Source: Prorocentrum cordatum
Taxonomy: Eukaryota > Sar > Dinophyceae > Prorocentrales > Prorocentraceae
NCBI GenBank assembly: GCA_963575745.1
Contig: CAUYUJ010018312.1
Location: forward strand, 63,501 to 127,500
Direction of reading: 5' to 3'
DNA: 64,000 bases
Below are positions 1-9,566 of this stretch, piece by piece. The notes under the pieces were generated by a model, which saw only the letters and a list, made by a program, of their open reading frames with translations, was not told the origin of the DNA and searched no databases. Within the stretch, counting starts at the first letter, position 1, and every line of letters begins with the position of its first letter. A program made the translations under genes and the position numbers.

Positions 1-655
1 TGCACTCGGCGCCGCCATCGGCGTCGCGCCCAGCTGCGGGCGCGGACGCTTCTCTCGCCCAGACGGCGTCGAGCTCGGCCGCTGTGGGGAGCGCACCCAA
101 CTTGGAGGGAAGCACCTGGACCGTCTCAACGTCCGCGAGGCCCCTGAGGTCGCTGCGGAAGGCCGGGTAGCGCGGAGCCACGTATAAGATCTTCTTGCCA
201 GCGCGGCATCCGGAGTCCTGCGTGCCCCTCGGCAGCTCCCCGTCGCTGAGGATCTGCGCCAGCATCGTCAGCGTCGAGGTGCAGCCGTTGGAGAGCACCA
301 GGCGGTCTGGGTCGACCGCCGCGCCGTTGCGGAACACGAGGCGCTCCAGTACGCCCGCGAAGGCCCTGCGGAGCTCGGCGCAGCCCGCGAAGTCGGAGTA
401 GCCGACGAGGTCGTCGGGCACCGACAGGTGGCAGCGGGCCACCCGGTCCTGCAGCAGCCTCCTGCAGAACTTGTTCTCGGCGACCCCGAGGTTCACGACG
501 CCGCCGGGGTTCGACTGCGGGTGCCAGAGGTTGCCCAGGATGCTGAAGAAGTCCGCCTGGTAGGAGAGGGGCTCGAGCGACGCGAGCGCTGCCCGCTTCG
601 AGAGCGGCGGGCGCGGCGGAGGACAGGCGGGGGGGTCCGCCTCCGCGCCCGGCAT
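1..655 (-). CDS. ACC-synthase-like PLP-dependent aminotransferase (class I/II fold), 5' part
   Basis: The reading frame opens at the ATG at 655-653 and stays open for 218 codons to the window edge, so the C-terminal half is outside. Residues about 30-75 read as the ACC-synthase/aminotransferase N-terminal motif: a Tyr-rich helix, then NPGGVVNLGVAENKFC (compare GxxxLGxAENxL of the family), then GYSDFAGCAELRRAF (small-domain loop). The segment DRLVLSNGCTSTLTMLAQIL matches the start of the large PLP domain, followed by LYVAPRYPAF (the Y-containing strand). The catalytic Asp/Tyr/Lys region lies beyond the window. Family enzymes are cytosolic and act on amino acids such as S-adenosylmethionine; animal and protist ACCS-like proteins usually lack true ACC synthase activity, so the substrate is not predictable. 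The first 20 residues are Pro/Ala-rich and not conserved. No intron is needed. A degraded spliced-leader relic lies 75 nt upstream, suggesting a retroposed copy. Confidence 0.85.
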   Translation of the reverse strand, partial: MPGAEADPPACPPPRPPLSKRAALASLEPLSYQADFFSILGNLWHPQSNPGGVVNLGVAENKFCRRLLQDRVARCHLSVPDDLVGYSDFAGCAELRRAFAGVLERLVFRNGAAVDPDRLVLSNGCTSTLTMLAQILSDGELPRGTQDSGCRAGKKILYVAPRYPAFRSDLRGLADVETVQVLPSKLGALPTAAELDAVWAREASAPAAGRDADGGAEC

Positions 656-730
656 GAGCCGCCAGGAGCAACGCTGGGGACGGGCACCGAACAAGCGAAG
701 CCCTGGATCTAAACTGGACGAGCCACACCG

Positions 731-750
731 GCGAGCCAACATAGCTACGG
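731..750 (-). other. Degenerate DinoSL relic upstream of ACCS-like gene
   Basis: Read on the minus strand, CCGTAGCTATGTTGGCTC matches 16 of the first 18 SL bases; the terminal AAG is lost. A weaker second SL-like piece (TGTGGCTCGTC) follows directly. It is placed and oriented as expected for a cDNA-derived 5' end 75 nt before the ATG. Confidence 0.55.
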
Positions 751-795
751 AGCATGGTCATGTATTCGTTGGGCCCTGTTCGGCTTCTCAAAACC

Positions 796-822
796 GAGAG
801 AAAGAGAGAGAGAGAGAGAGAG
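796..822. repeat. (GA)n microsatellite
   Basis: A pure GA/AG dinucleotide run of about 25 bp beside the ACCS-like gene 5' region. Confidence 0.9.
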
Positions 823-1773
823 CTCGGTTGGAGCTTTTCCGCTGCAGATGCATGCGGGATAGATGGTGTATCCCGCCATCGTGTATCAAAAGGGTCCCCA
901 GCGCAAATGCGCTAGACAAGGCTGGAGTACCATCTGGCGAACAAATCGCGTTGCACACCAACATTGCCAAGTAAGTGAACCATCCAGCGCAGAATCCAGG
1001 TTCACCTCCGCTTTTCGCGTTTACGTTGAGCAGGATCTTCAGGGGAGCTCGTTTAAACCATCTTTCTTCACGTTGAATTTTGAACGGGATCTCTGGGGTG
1101 TTCGTGTTAGCAATCTATGTTTTACATTGGGCGAAATCTTCGTGGAGCGCGTGTAGCCCCTTCTTACAGTGAACGGGGGCTCGAACTGTTTAGCGCGCGA
1201 TCTGTCAGGCGACGGGGACGGCGGCGCAGGCAAAGGATCGACGTCCGAACAGATGGCGAACTCCTGTCTCGCAACCCGTCTTCTGCTTCACAATCGGGCG
1301 CTCCACGTCCTGCTTCGCAGTCGTGGGGCGTTCCGTGTACCGTCTCTCTTTTCGTGGTTCCCGAGGAGTTGCCGATCGCGCTCTCGTCTGCCCAGACGTA
1401 AGATCGGGGAAACGTAAGACTCGGGTTCGGGGGTCTCGGATTGGCCTGACAAGCCCATCATGAAAAGGACGAGACCCAATCTGGAATTTGGCGCGAGCTC
1501 CCGCTGCAAGCATCCCACAAAAACTGGACCGTCAACATCCAGGGCGGCGTCTGCTGGCCTCTTGGGCGTCCGCCCAGAGTGCTTCGCTTTCTCCGCCTTG
1601 GGCCCCTCTGGGGGTGCTCTTGAGAGCTCCTTGGGCTCTCTTGGCGGCCCCTCTTGGAAGCCCCTGGAGCCCTCTCAAGGCGGTAGTTCGGGCCTCGCGG
1701 ACCGCGCTCGTCAACAAGCGTCGGCCAACCCGAGTTCCAGCATACTCGAGTCTTACACTTCCCGGATAGGAGA
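823..1773. other. No gene recognised
   Basis: Open frames here are short, overlap on both strands and show no recognisable motif. No tandem structure or inverted repeat was noticed until the TIR element that begins at 1782. Confidence 0.5.
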
Positions 1774-1781
1774 ACCCAGAA

Positions 1782-1941
1782 TTAAGTAGGGCGTGTCCCC
1801 CTACAGGGGGATTTTCGACGAAAAATAACAAATACTCAAACCATACTCCTAAATGGTAGAAAAAAACTCCAAAAAAGGTCCCCACACTATTCGCTGACTA
1901 TTTTTGAATATTCCTCCTGTAGAGGGACAGGCCCGACTTAA
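1782..1941. mobile_element. hAT-like MITE, copy 1
   Basis: A 160-bp non-coding element. Its ends are inverted repeats: TTAAGTAGGGCGTGTCCC on the left; the right end, reverse-complemented, begins TTAAGTCGGGCCTGTCCC. Both continue into CTACAGG. It is flanked by a perfect 8-bp duplication, ACCCAGAA, at 1774-1781 and 1942-1949. An 8-bp TSD with short TIRs is typical of hAT-type non-autonomous elements. It sits inside a copy of the GAATCG-rich dispersed repeat. A copy of nearly identical length lies at 21285-21445. Confidence 0.8.
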
Positions 1942-1949
1942 ACCCAGAA

Positions 1950-2155
1950 TCGAATCGACATGAGTCGGATCGGCGATCGAAGTGGCCCGGATCGGCGGAG
2001 GTCGGCAGCCAAGTCTTTGGAGATGCGGAATCGGCGGCAACACCGGCAGATTCAAGGAGGCCTCAAGCCGGAACCCGGGGCGGGATCCGAAGTCGAGCCA
2101 GACCGGGGTCGGAGTCCATCGAAATCTCGTCGAAGCGAGTCGGAGGAGTCGAGAG
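1950..2155 (+). repeat. GAATCG/GATCGGCG-rich dispersed repeat, copy 1
   Basis: Starts with (CCCA)GAATCGAATCGACA-AGTCGGATCGGCGATCGAA and continues with GGATCGGCGG and GGCAGCC-AGTC blocks. The same order of blocks recurs at 3262, 6211 and 21744. The distal half of this copy is diverged. Confidence 0.75.
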
Positions 2156-2261
2156 GAGCCCCGCAGACGTCCTTAACTGGACGCTCGGCCGTGGTCGTGG
2201 CGGTGGACGGGCCGCAGGAGGGAGACGAAAGAGAGCAGACAGCGGGGCAGGGCGGGCCACG

Positions 2262-2499
2262 ACGACGACGACGACGACCTCTCCTCCTCCTCTTCCTCCT
2301 CCTCCTCCTTCTCCTCCTCCTCCTCCTCCTCCTCCTCCTCCTCCTCCTCCTGCCCCTCCTCCTCCTCCTCCTCCTCCTCCTCCTCCTCCTCCTCCTCCTC
2401 CTCCTCCTCCTCCCCTCCTCCTCCTCCTCCTCCTCCTCCTCCTCCTCCTCCTCCCTCCTCCTCCTCCTCCTCCTCCTCCTCCTCCTCCTCCTCCTCCTC

Positions 2500-2531
<32 letters not shown>

Positions 2532-2592
2532 TCCTCCTCCGCGCGAGCTGCCCGCTCCTCGGAGAAAGGGAACACACACGCACACACACACA
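2262..2592. repeat. (CTC)n microsatellite block with (GAC)n and (CA)n edges
   Basis: About 260 bp of almost uninterrupted CTC/TCC repeat, preceded by (GAC)6 and followed at 2572-2592 by a CA run. Leu, Ser, Gly, Arg or Glu homopolymer frames through it are artefacts of the repeat. Confidence 0.95.
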
Positions 2593-3261
2593 CCGGCCCG
2601 TCGGTCGGAGGAAAGGGTGGGCAGGAGCCCGACGCAGGGGAGGCGTTGGAGGTGGAGTGGGCGCCCGTCCGCCCCCTTGTGGAGGAGGGAAGAGGAAACG
2701 CCGCTCGATCTGCAACGATGGACATCCGAGCAATCCGATCGTTGAGCAGAACGTGTGTTTAGAATGTAAGGACAGGTTGTAAACATGTGCAAACCATGTT
2801 TTATTACATGTTCAAGACAGGTACACGACATGGTTAAAACATGTTGTAGACATCTGGAAAGTATTTGACAACATGCCTCCTCTCCATTGATCGTCCTCAA
2901 CAGCGCTCGATCCTTGAAGTAGAAAGGCGCCCAAAAAAGACGGGGATCCGGGAATCCAGAAACGCCCACTTTCAACGACCGGCGTGCACGCAGCACCCCG
3001 CAATTGCGGCTAGGAGAAAGGGGGCGGGCGCGAGGTGGATCGGGGGGTGGGTCGCAAGATTGGTCGCGGGATGGGTCGCGGGATGGACCGCGGGCGGGTC
3101 GCGGGCGAGGACGATGACAACGAAACAACACAACAAGCAGAATCCGCCAGACGGAACGCCCCTTCTGCCGCGCACCCAGTGACAATGAATGACCGTTCGG
3201 CACCCCAGCTCTGACCGAAAGATCCAATGTCTTGTTTATCTCAATACCGGGCAGGAGACCC
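2593..3261. other. No gene recognised
   Basis: 2750-2880 is comparatively AT-rich with recurring ACATG words. 3050-3110 holds a short degenerate GGGTCGCGGGATG tandem. Nothing with coding character was seen. Confidence 0.5.
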
Positions 3262-3485
3262 AAGAATCGAATACATAAGTCGGATCGGCGATTGAAACAG
3301 ATCGGATCGGCGGAAATCGGCAGCCAAGTCGGGAAAAGTCGGATCGGCGGAAAGCGGGAGGCCAGCATGCCTCCCATAAGAAATCGGAGCCCAAATCGGA
3401 ATCCCAAATCGAATCGAATCGGAATCGGAAGCCATCGAAGTCGAATCGAATCGAATCGGACGAATCGAACCGAGCCCTGTACGGG
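3262..3485 (+). repeat. GAATCG/GATCGGCG-rich dispersed repeat, copy 2
   Basis: The most complete copy: AAGTCGGATCGGCGATTGAA, then GGCAGCCAAGTCGGG, then AATCGGAGCCCA, then (GAATC)n-rich and GGAATCGGAAGCCATCGA blocks, ending in GAATCGAACCG. This serves as the reference order for the other three copies. Confidence 0.8.
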
Positions 3486-3615
3486 GTCCCCAGAGGTCTC
3501 GACCCACTTCCGGGGAGCAAAATTTCAGCCTGACTCGTTTCTTGAAGGTCCGAGGCCCGTCGAGGGCCTCCAGAGGCAGAGGATAAGGAAAACCCCCCGC
3601 CTTGCTTTGGCAACA
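3486..3615 (+). repeat. Dispersed repeat DR-A, copy 1
   Basis: Shares the order (GTC)CCCAGAGGTCTSGACCC, then GGTCCGAGGCCCG, then AAAACCYCCCGYC with loci at 5165, 12310, 16080, 21600 and (inverted) 43730. No coding potential was noticed. Confidence 0.65.
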
Positions 3616-4211
3616 TGTTGGATCTCTGGGTATTCGAGTAGGGGATCGGCTAAAGGATTGACGTATCCCAAGCTTGTTCGTCCGCCGAATCTACCGCAGA
3701 AGTCGTAGAGTGTTCAGTAGGTCTACGGACCATTATACTTCTTTGTTGTCCGTAGGTAGATCCGACGGACAAGAACAGTCTTGTCTAGGGGGAAAACAAA
3801 CCTACCTCGCTTTTGACCACCATCGCTTCCAAGAGATACCAAACGATGCCAAACTGCGGCCTGTACTGGTCAGGCCGCTTGACGAGGAGGCGCGTGGTAT
3901 GACTTGGTTTTGCCTGGAAGCGAAAGCGGGGTAGGTAATTCACGCTCTGATTGTCTTGGGGTACATCAGTGCTGCAGTCGATCCCCTGCTCGAGGGGTTA
4001 TGACAACAAGCTGCCGGAGCCCGTGCGGACTTCCTGCTTCGGCCCTGCGGCACCCGCGCGGAGAGGCTCCGAGCGCTGGTGCTCATCAGCTGCTTCGTCT
4101 TCGAAGCTTCCCGCTCTGCTCTCTCCCCCCTTCCTCCCCCGCCGAGACGGGAAGGACTGGACTACAGTCGAATCGAAGCCAGAAGAACATCCTTCGTAGG
4201 GGAACGAAGAG
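3616..4211. other. No gene recognised
   Basis: Contains one small hairpin around 3723-3755 (CTACGGAC / GTCCGTAG). No coding signal. Confidence 0.45.
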
Positions 4212-4374
4212 TGACATAAAAACTCGGAGGTCCGCGCGGATTCCTCGGATCCGCGCTGGACCCTCCTGGTGGCGCCTCCGGCGCCGTCCCTGGCGGGCTC
4301 CGTGCGCCAGGGAGAGGGATCAAGCGCCGAACCCAGAAATCCGCGCGGAGCTCTGAGTTTTCATGCTTATGTCA
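4212..4374. mobile_element. Foldback element FB, copy A
   Basis: Imperfect TIRs start with TGACATAA on the left; the right end (TTATGTCA) is its complement. Inner arms match as AAACTC(G)GAG-TCCGCGCGGATT. The centre is a GC-rich palindromic core, GGCGCCTCCGGCGCC. The element is about 163 bp and non-coding. Confidence 0.65.
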
Positions 4375-4423
4375 TTGTCCGTCCCCCTACTTCAGGCGCA
4401 TGAGATCCTCCGTCGGCCTAACT

Positions 4424-4832
4424 GAAGAACATTCGAGGGTGTCCCCTCCCGATGCTGCACAATAATTTCCAGCAGGCAGGGAAGAACATTAGGGAACCCT
4501 CCCCGAAGCGACCTCGATCTTTAGAAGAAGAGAAAGCGCCATAAACATATTTGCTTGGCGCTCCGCGCGGATTTCTTGGATCCGCGCTGACCCCCCTCTC
4601 CGCGCTGGAGCCCCCTCTCTGGCGCGCGGAGCGCGCCAGGGGCGGCGACGGAGGCGCCGCCGGAGAGTCCCCGCGCGGATCCGCGCGGAGCGCCACAAGT
4701 TCATGTTTATGGCTTCATGATTCTTCTAAAGACCGAGGTCCGCTCGGGGAGGATACCCTGATGTGCTTCGTGACTGTTGGAAACTATTGTCCATCCTCGG
4801 AGGGGGGGTACCCTCGAATGTTCGACCTCGGC
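4424..4832. mobile_element. Foldback element FB, copy B (long arms)
   Basis: Almost the whole 409-bp segment is one imperfect inverted repeat. The left arm, GAACATTCGAGGGT...CCTCCCCGAAGCGACCTCG...CTTTAGAAGAA...GGCGCTCCGCGCGGAT, is mirrored by the right arm ending CCCTCGAATGTTC. The core carries GGCGCGCGGAGCGCGCCAGG, shared with the other copies. Confidence 0.7.
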
Positions 4833-5004
4833 CTGGCCGTAGGTGGCCACATTCGAACCCTCCCCCCCGCCAACCATCGGCCCCTTCCTGCACCTATGGG
4901 AGGCGGGACCCCCTGGGGGGGGTCCAGAAAGCGGCCAGAGACCTGCCGCCGTGTGACGCTCTCTCGCGACCCAAACCCCCGATATGCCATGACTTTGCAA
5001 AGGG
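4833..5004. other. Spacer between repeats, no gene
   Basis: GC-rich, with GTGGCCACATTCGAACCCT resembling the arm of the palindrome at 53324-53475. Nothing else was noticed. Confidence 0.35.
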
Positions 5005-5160
5005 GCCCAGGGACACACGAATAAAGTCACACAAATCAGAGGATTCACCACGTTTTTCCACATGTTCTGGGGTTTCGTCTTCCCCCACACTTCCCATATT
5101 TTCCCATATCCTCCTGGGTATCCACGATGAATTGTGTGGATGTTTGTGTCCCTCCTGACC
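5005..5160 (+). repeat. Dispersed repeat DR-B, copy 1
   Basis: Shared features: GGGACACACGAATAAAG..., CAGAGGATTC, CCCATATTTTCCCATA and CTTCCCCCACACTTCC. Matching copies lie at 43895-44060 and 53100-53230. Here it is followed immediately by DR-A. Confidence 0.65.
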
Positions 5161-5164
5161 TAGG

Positions 5165-5310
5165 TCGCAACGTCGACCCCCAGAGGTCTGGACCCATTGC
5201 CCGGGACCGATGTTTCGCCCCGAATAATATTCTGGACGGTCCCGGGGCCCGGCAAAGGTCGTGAGAGGCCGGAACTGTGAAAAACCTCCCGTCGTGATTT
5301 TTGTCACGAA
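5165..5310 (+). repeat. Dispersed repeat DR-A, copy 2
   Basis: CGTCGACCCCCAGAGGTCTG, then GACGGTCCCGGGGCCCGGCA, then AAAACCTCCCGTCGTGATTT, in the same order as the other DR-A loci. Confidence 0.7.
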
Positions 5311-5524
5311 CCGAGGGGGTCTGGGGACGCGGGGGGGCCTGGGCCGCTAGGACTGGAGAAACGGGGCCGAATGCGGGCAAGGTTTGTGTTCAGATCCAGT
5401 GCGTCTTGGACTTTCACGGAAGGGGCGCCACAAGGCCCAGGCGCGCTGGATATGAACAACAAAAATCTAGCCTCTGTAGGGGCCAAATGATTGATCCATC
5501 TCCAGTGCGCCTCGGGCTTCTGGG

Positions 5525-5850
5525 GAAGAAATAGACATGGAACAAGAACAAACGCCATCAACAGAATCTTTTGGCGCTCCGTGCGGATTTCTTGGATCTG
5601 CGCTGGACCCCCCTCCCTGGCGCGCGGAGCGCGCCAGGGGCGGCGCCGCAGGCGCCGCCGGGGATGGGGGAGGGCAGCGCGGATCCAAGAAATCCGCGCG
5701 GAGTGTCACAAGTTCATGTTTATGGCTTCATTCTTCTTCTAAAGATCGAGGTCAGCTCGGAGAGGGTACCCTGATGTTCTCCGTGACTGTTGGAATTTCT
5801 AGTCCATCCTCGGAGGGGGGGTACCCTCGAATGTTCGACCTCGGCCCGAC
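5525..5850. mobile_element. Foldback element FB, copy C
   Basis: The right arm (5640-5850) closely repeats the right arm of copy B, from GGCGCGCGGAGCGCGCCAGG through TTCATGTTTATGGCTTCAT to CCCTCGAATGTTCGACC. The left arm is shorter and more diverged (GGCGCTCCGTGCGGATTTCT is recognisable). Confidence 0.65.
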
Positions 5851-6210
5851 CGTAGGTGGCCTCGAGGTCGGTTCGGAGAGGATGCCCTACTGTGTTTTCG
5901 TGCCCGCTGAAAAAAAGTTTGTGCGGCCTCGGCGGGGAGGGGGTCCCCCCGAACGCTCTCCAGCTTGGCCGGCGGAGAGTCTCTCGTGTTCCCGACGGAT
6001 GCTCTTCTGGCCTCGTGTTGTGGGGTCTTCTTCTTCTTCTTATCATTAACATGTTTTTTACTATGCTTTTTCTTATTACTATCCTGACTCTCATTAGTAA
6101 TGTTCTGATTATTATTATTCTTCTTCTTCGAGGAAGCGGGCCCCGAGCTCCAAGCTGCAGTGGATGGAGACAGGTCCTGCCCGCGTGCCGACGAGGGCGG
6201 GGGCAGGATG

Positions 6211-6645
6211 GCCCAGAATCGAATCGACGAGTCGGATCGGCGATCGAAACGGATCGGATCGGCGGACATCGGCAGCCGAGTCGGGGAAAGTCGAAGTGGC
6301 GGGGATGGACAGACCCCCCTTTAGCAAAACGTGGTTTAGTGAAAACGACCTGAGGCCCAAACCTGGCGGGCGCAAGCCTGGAAAATGACGGCCACGGCGC
6401 CCTTTCGAGCACGGAAAACGGAGAATTCACTAATCGACGTGTCACTGTTGGGGGTTCTGTCCACCCCCGAAATCGGCGGAAATCGGAGCAGTCGGAGCTA
6501 AAACCGGAGCCCCGGATCGGAGCAGTCGGGATAGTCGATTGAGAAGTCGGAGCCCAGATCGGAGCCCCAAGTCGAATCGCATCGGAATCGGAGGCCATCG
6601 AGATCGAATCGAATCGAATCGGCGGGCCCGAAACAGGCCCTGGCG
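6211..6645 (+). repeat. GAATCG/GATCGGCG-rich dispersed repeat, copy 3 (interrupted)
   Basis: The 5' half is at 6211-6300 and the 3' half at 6469-6645, with block order as in copy 2. A 168-bp TIR element separates the halves. Confidence 0.7.
6301..6468. mobile_element. TIR element (MITE) nested in dispersed repeat
   Basis: The left end GGGATGGACAGACCCCCC pairs with the right end, which reads GGGGTGGACAGAACCCCC when reverse-complemented. The interior is non-coding. It splits a GAATCG repeat copy, so the insertion is younger than that copy. The TSD could not be fixed. Confidence 0.55.
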
Positions 6646-6720
6646 GGGGGGGGTCGCGCGCGCACGCCCGTGACTAACCCGTGTGCCGACCAGCGGGACG
6701 CGTGGTCCGGACCCCACGGC

Positions 6721-6947
6721 CTCCTCCTTATCCTCCTCCTCCTTCTCCTCCTCCTTCGCCGCCTTCTCCTCCTCCTCCTCCTCCGCCTCCTCCTCCTCCT
6801 CCTCCTCCTCCTCCTCCTCCTCCTCCTCCTCCTCCTCCTCCTCCTCCTCCTCCTCCTCCTCCTCCTCCTCCTCCTCCTCCTCCCCCTTCTCCCCCTCCTC
6901 CTCCTCCCCCTCCTCCTCCTCCGCCTCCTCCTCCACCTCCTCTCCTT
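6721..6947. repeat. (CTC)n microsatellite
   Basis: A near-pure pyrimidine trinucleotide array. A complementary purine array starts about 170 bp downstream. Confidence 0.95.
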
Positions 6948-7026
6948 GCAGGTCCTGCCCGCACCAGAGGGGAGGGGGGAGCGGCGGCGGCGCGGGGCAG
7001 GGAGGAGCCGAGGGCGCCCGCGGGAC

Positions 7027-7096
7027 CTGCAGCCGCACGATGGCCGCGTCCACGGCCAGCGACAGGTCCTGCGAGGACTTGGAGGGCTCCGTGGTC
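7027..7096 (-). CDS. Possible 70-nt internal exon between microsatellites
   Basis: On the minus strand a pyrimidine-rich run ends in CCGCGCAG|G and the segment ends CTGCAG|GTCCC, giving acceptor and donor sites in good dinoflagellate context (AG|G...AG|GT). One frame reads EPSKSSQDLSLAVDAAIV, which is not low complexity. No neighbouring exon was identified, so this is only a candidate. Confidence 0.2.
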
Positions 7097-7108
7097 CTGC
7101 GCGGGAGG

Positions 7109-7505
7109 CGGTGGGAGGCGGTGGGAGGAGGAGGAGGAGGAGGAGGAGGAGGAGGAGGAGGAGGAGGAGGAGGAGGAGGAGGAGGCGGAGGAGGAGGAAG
7201 AGGTGGAGAAGGAGGAGGAGAAGGAGGAGGAGGAGGAGCGGGGAGGAGGAGGGGAGGAGGAGGAGGAGGAGGAGGAGAGGAGGAGGAGGAGGGGGAGGAG
7301 CAAGAGGAGGGGGGGGAGGAGAAGGAGGAAGAGGAGGAGGAGGAGGAAGAGCAGGAGGAGGAAGAGCAGGAGGAGGAAGAGGAGGAGGAGGAGGAGGAGG
7401 AGGAGGAGGAGGAGGAGCGGGAAAGGGAGGATGAAGTGGAGGAGGAGCAGGAGGATAAAGGGCGAAGGAGAAGGAGGATGAGGAGGATGACGACGACGAC
7501 CTGAG
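7109..7505. repeat. (GGA)n microsatellite
   Basis: About 390 bp of purine-only GGA/GAA repeat, with GAC units at the right edge. It is complementary to the 6721-6947 array. Confidence 0.95.
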
Positions 7506-8529
7506 GAGGCAACTCGTGGAAAATCATCGTCGTGTTTTTGTCACCGTGCGCGTGGCTCGAAGTACGCGACGGCAGTCGCAGCTGAACTGGAGGACGACAG
7601 TGTGGAATGTGCGTCGCTGCCACCGTCGCTCTCACCTGGCAGTGTTGCAGCAGGGCTGCCTCCGTCATCATCGTTTGCGCATCGCCGCTGTCCGCTGCGT
7701 GTGCGGGCCAACACCGTGGTGCATAGAACATTGTACGTGACGTTTGGCGCTGACCATCGGAATGCTGTGTTTCACGTCTTTCGTCACAGTCCATGGTGCG
7801 CACACGCAGAGCATAGTTACACCAACGACGTCGCCGAATGTGCAAAGCTGGTCGTACAGAGAATACGCATTGGCAGTGGGTTCCTGCTCGAACAACTCAA
7901 GCGTTTTCGAAGCAACCCCGATCTGATATTCGAGATGTACCTCAACTTTGCCAAATCCGCACGTCGCCGGCCTCAACAAGGTGAAGCCCCACAAGGACTT
8001 CAAACCACTGTGGACCCAATGTGGACCCCAAGCGACCCAGAATTGCCCTGTGGATGCAAGCTATTTGAAAGACTCCTGTTTCAGACTGACCACACACCCC
8101 ACCTCAAACGCGAGAGGGCGCATGGTTCGCAGGTTCCCGCGGGAGCCCACCAAGTCGGCAAGCTGCGTGGTGCCATCTACACAGTGCAGCCTGCGCGGTG
8201 CTACCTGTGTGGTTCATGATCAGCGGCGCAGGCCGCGTGGTGCAACCTACTTACGTGGCCCAGCTGTGCGGCGCAGCCCACGCTGTGCGATCTACGTGCT
8301 GCGATCTGCGCTGTGCAAGCTCTGTGGAGGAAGCTAGGCGGTGGAAGCCATGTGAAAATGGCGCCAGCTATGTGGTGCACGCCGTGTGATGCAACACGCA
8401 ACATGCGTGGTGCAACAAGCGGATGCAACACTTGAGGTCGTCAACTCCACAACTCGCGCGAACGTCCCACTCTCCTACCCGTAACTTGCTCGGTAACACA
8501 CGTTCGGCCACGATTAGGGCTACTGGCTG
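7506..8529. other. No gene recognised; degenerate GTGGTGCAA words
   Basis: 8140-8430 holds loosely repeated TGCGTGGTGC / GTGCAACC words. Overlapping open frames on both strands show no motif. Confidence 0.4.
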
Positions 8530-8690
8530 GAACTTGCCAGCGCATCGCCACGGCCGCTCCGGCGCGCGCTCGCTTGCCCACAGAGCGACCAGCTGGCGTG
8601 GCGCAAGTCACGCAGTCGCGATGGCGCTTGCCGATGGGGACTTCCCAGCGCGTCTCGACGGCCGCGCTGGTGTGCGGGCATTGCGCTGCG
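8530..8690 (+). repeat. Two direct repeats, period about 108 bp
   Basis: GGAACTTGCCAGCGCATCGC at about 8531 recurs diverged as GGACTTCCCAGCGCGTCTCG at about 8639. Both continue into ACGGCCGC-CTGG/CC-G-G-GC. Confidence 0.5.
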
Positions 8691-8717
8691 GGTCTGTGAC
8701 TCGGCGATGATGACGAG

Positions 8718-8782
8718 GACGTTAGCAAGGCCAATGCTGACGACGACGATGATGATGATGCTGATGATGATGCTGATGATGA

Positions 8783-8814
<32 letters not shown>

Positions 8815-8901
8815 CTGATGTTGATGATGATGATGATGATGATGGTGATAATGATGATGATGGCCATTTGTCGGTGGTGATGATGATGATGATGATGATG
8901 A

Positions 8902-8976
<75 letters not shown>
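8718..8976. repeat. (GAT)n microsatellite
   Basis: A GAT/ATG trinucleotide array with scattered GCT/GGT variants. The last 90 bp are nearly pure. Confidence 0.95.
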
Positions 8977-8978
<2 letters not shown>

Positions 8979-9134
8979 GGGTCCCCAGAATGTTCCCGCA
9001 TGAATTCTTCGAGCCCAAGAAAAGCAAAGACGGACCAACAGGGCCCCAAGAGGCCCTCAAGACGGCCCAAGAACGCCCCGAATCACCGAACGATCGGTCC
9101 AAGACGCCAAAGATGGCCCCATGGCCATTACTAT

Positions 9135-9566
9135 GATAAACATCATCATCAACCTCATCATCATCATCATCATCAGCATCATCAGCAGCATCACCATCAG
9201 CATCAGCATCAACATCATCAGCATCACCACCATCATCATCACCATCATCATCACCATCATCAACGTCATCATCATCACCATCACCATCATAGTCATCACC
9301 ATCACCGTCAACATCACCGTCACCAGCATCATCATCATCATCATCATCATCGTCATCGTCATCGTCATCGTCATCAGTATCAGCATCATCATCATGATCA
9401 TCATCCTCCTCCTCATCACCATCACCACATCATCCACCTCATCATCATCAGCAGCAACAGCATCCTCATCCTCATCCTCATCCTCATCCTCATCCTCATC
9501 CTCATCCTCATCCTCATCCTCATCCTCATCCTCATCCTCATCCTCATCATCATCATCATCATCATC
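9135..9566. repeat. (CAT)n microsatellite with (CATCCT)n core
   Basis: A CAT/ATC array complementary to the one at 8718. 9459-9548 is a regular hexanucleotide CATCCT run of about 15 units. Confidence 0.95.

Noticed and set aside
2052-3407. Long 451-codon minus frame with Arg/Glu tracts
   Set aside because: Driven by the (CTC)n array and GC-rich flanks; no motif outside the repeat.
6442-7845. 467-codon minus frame and overlapping plus frames
   Set aside because: Mostly Ser/Pro/Glu homopolymers from the two trinucleotide arrays.
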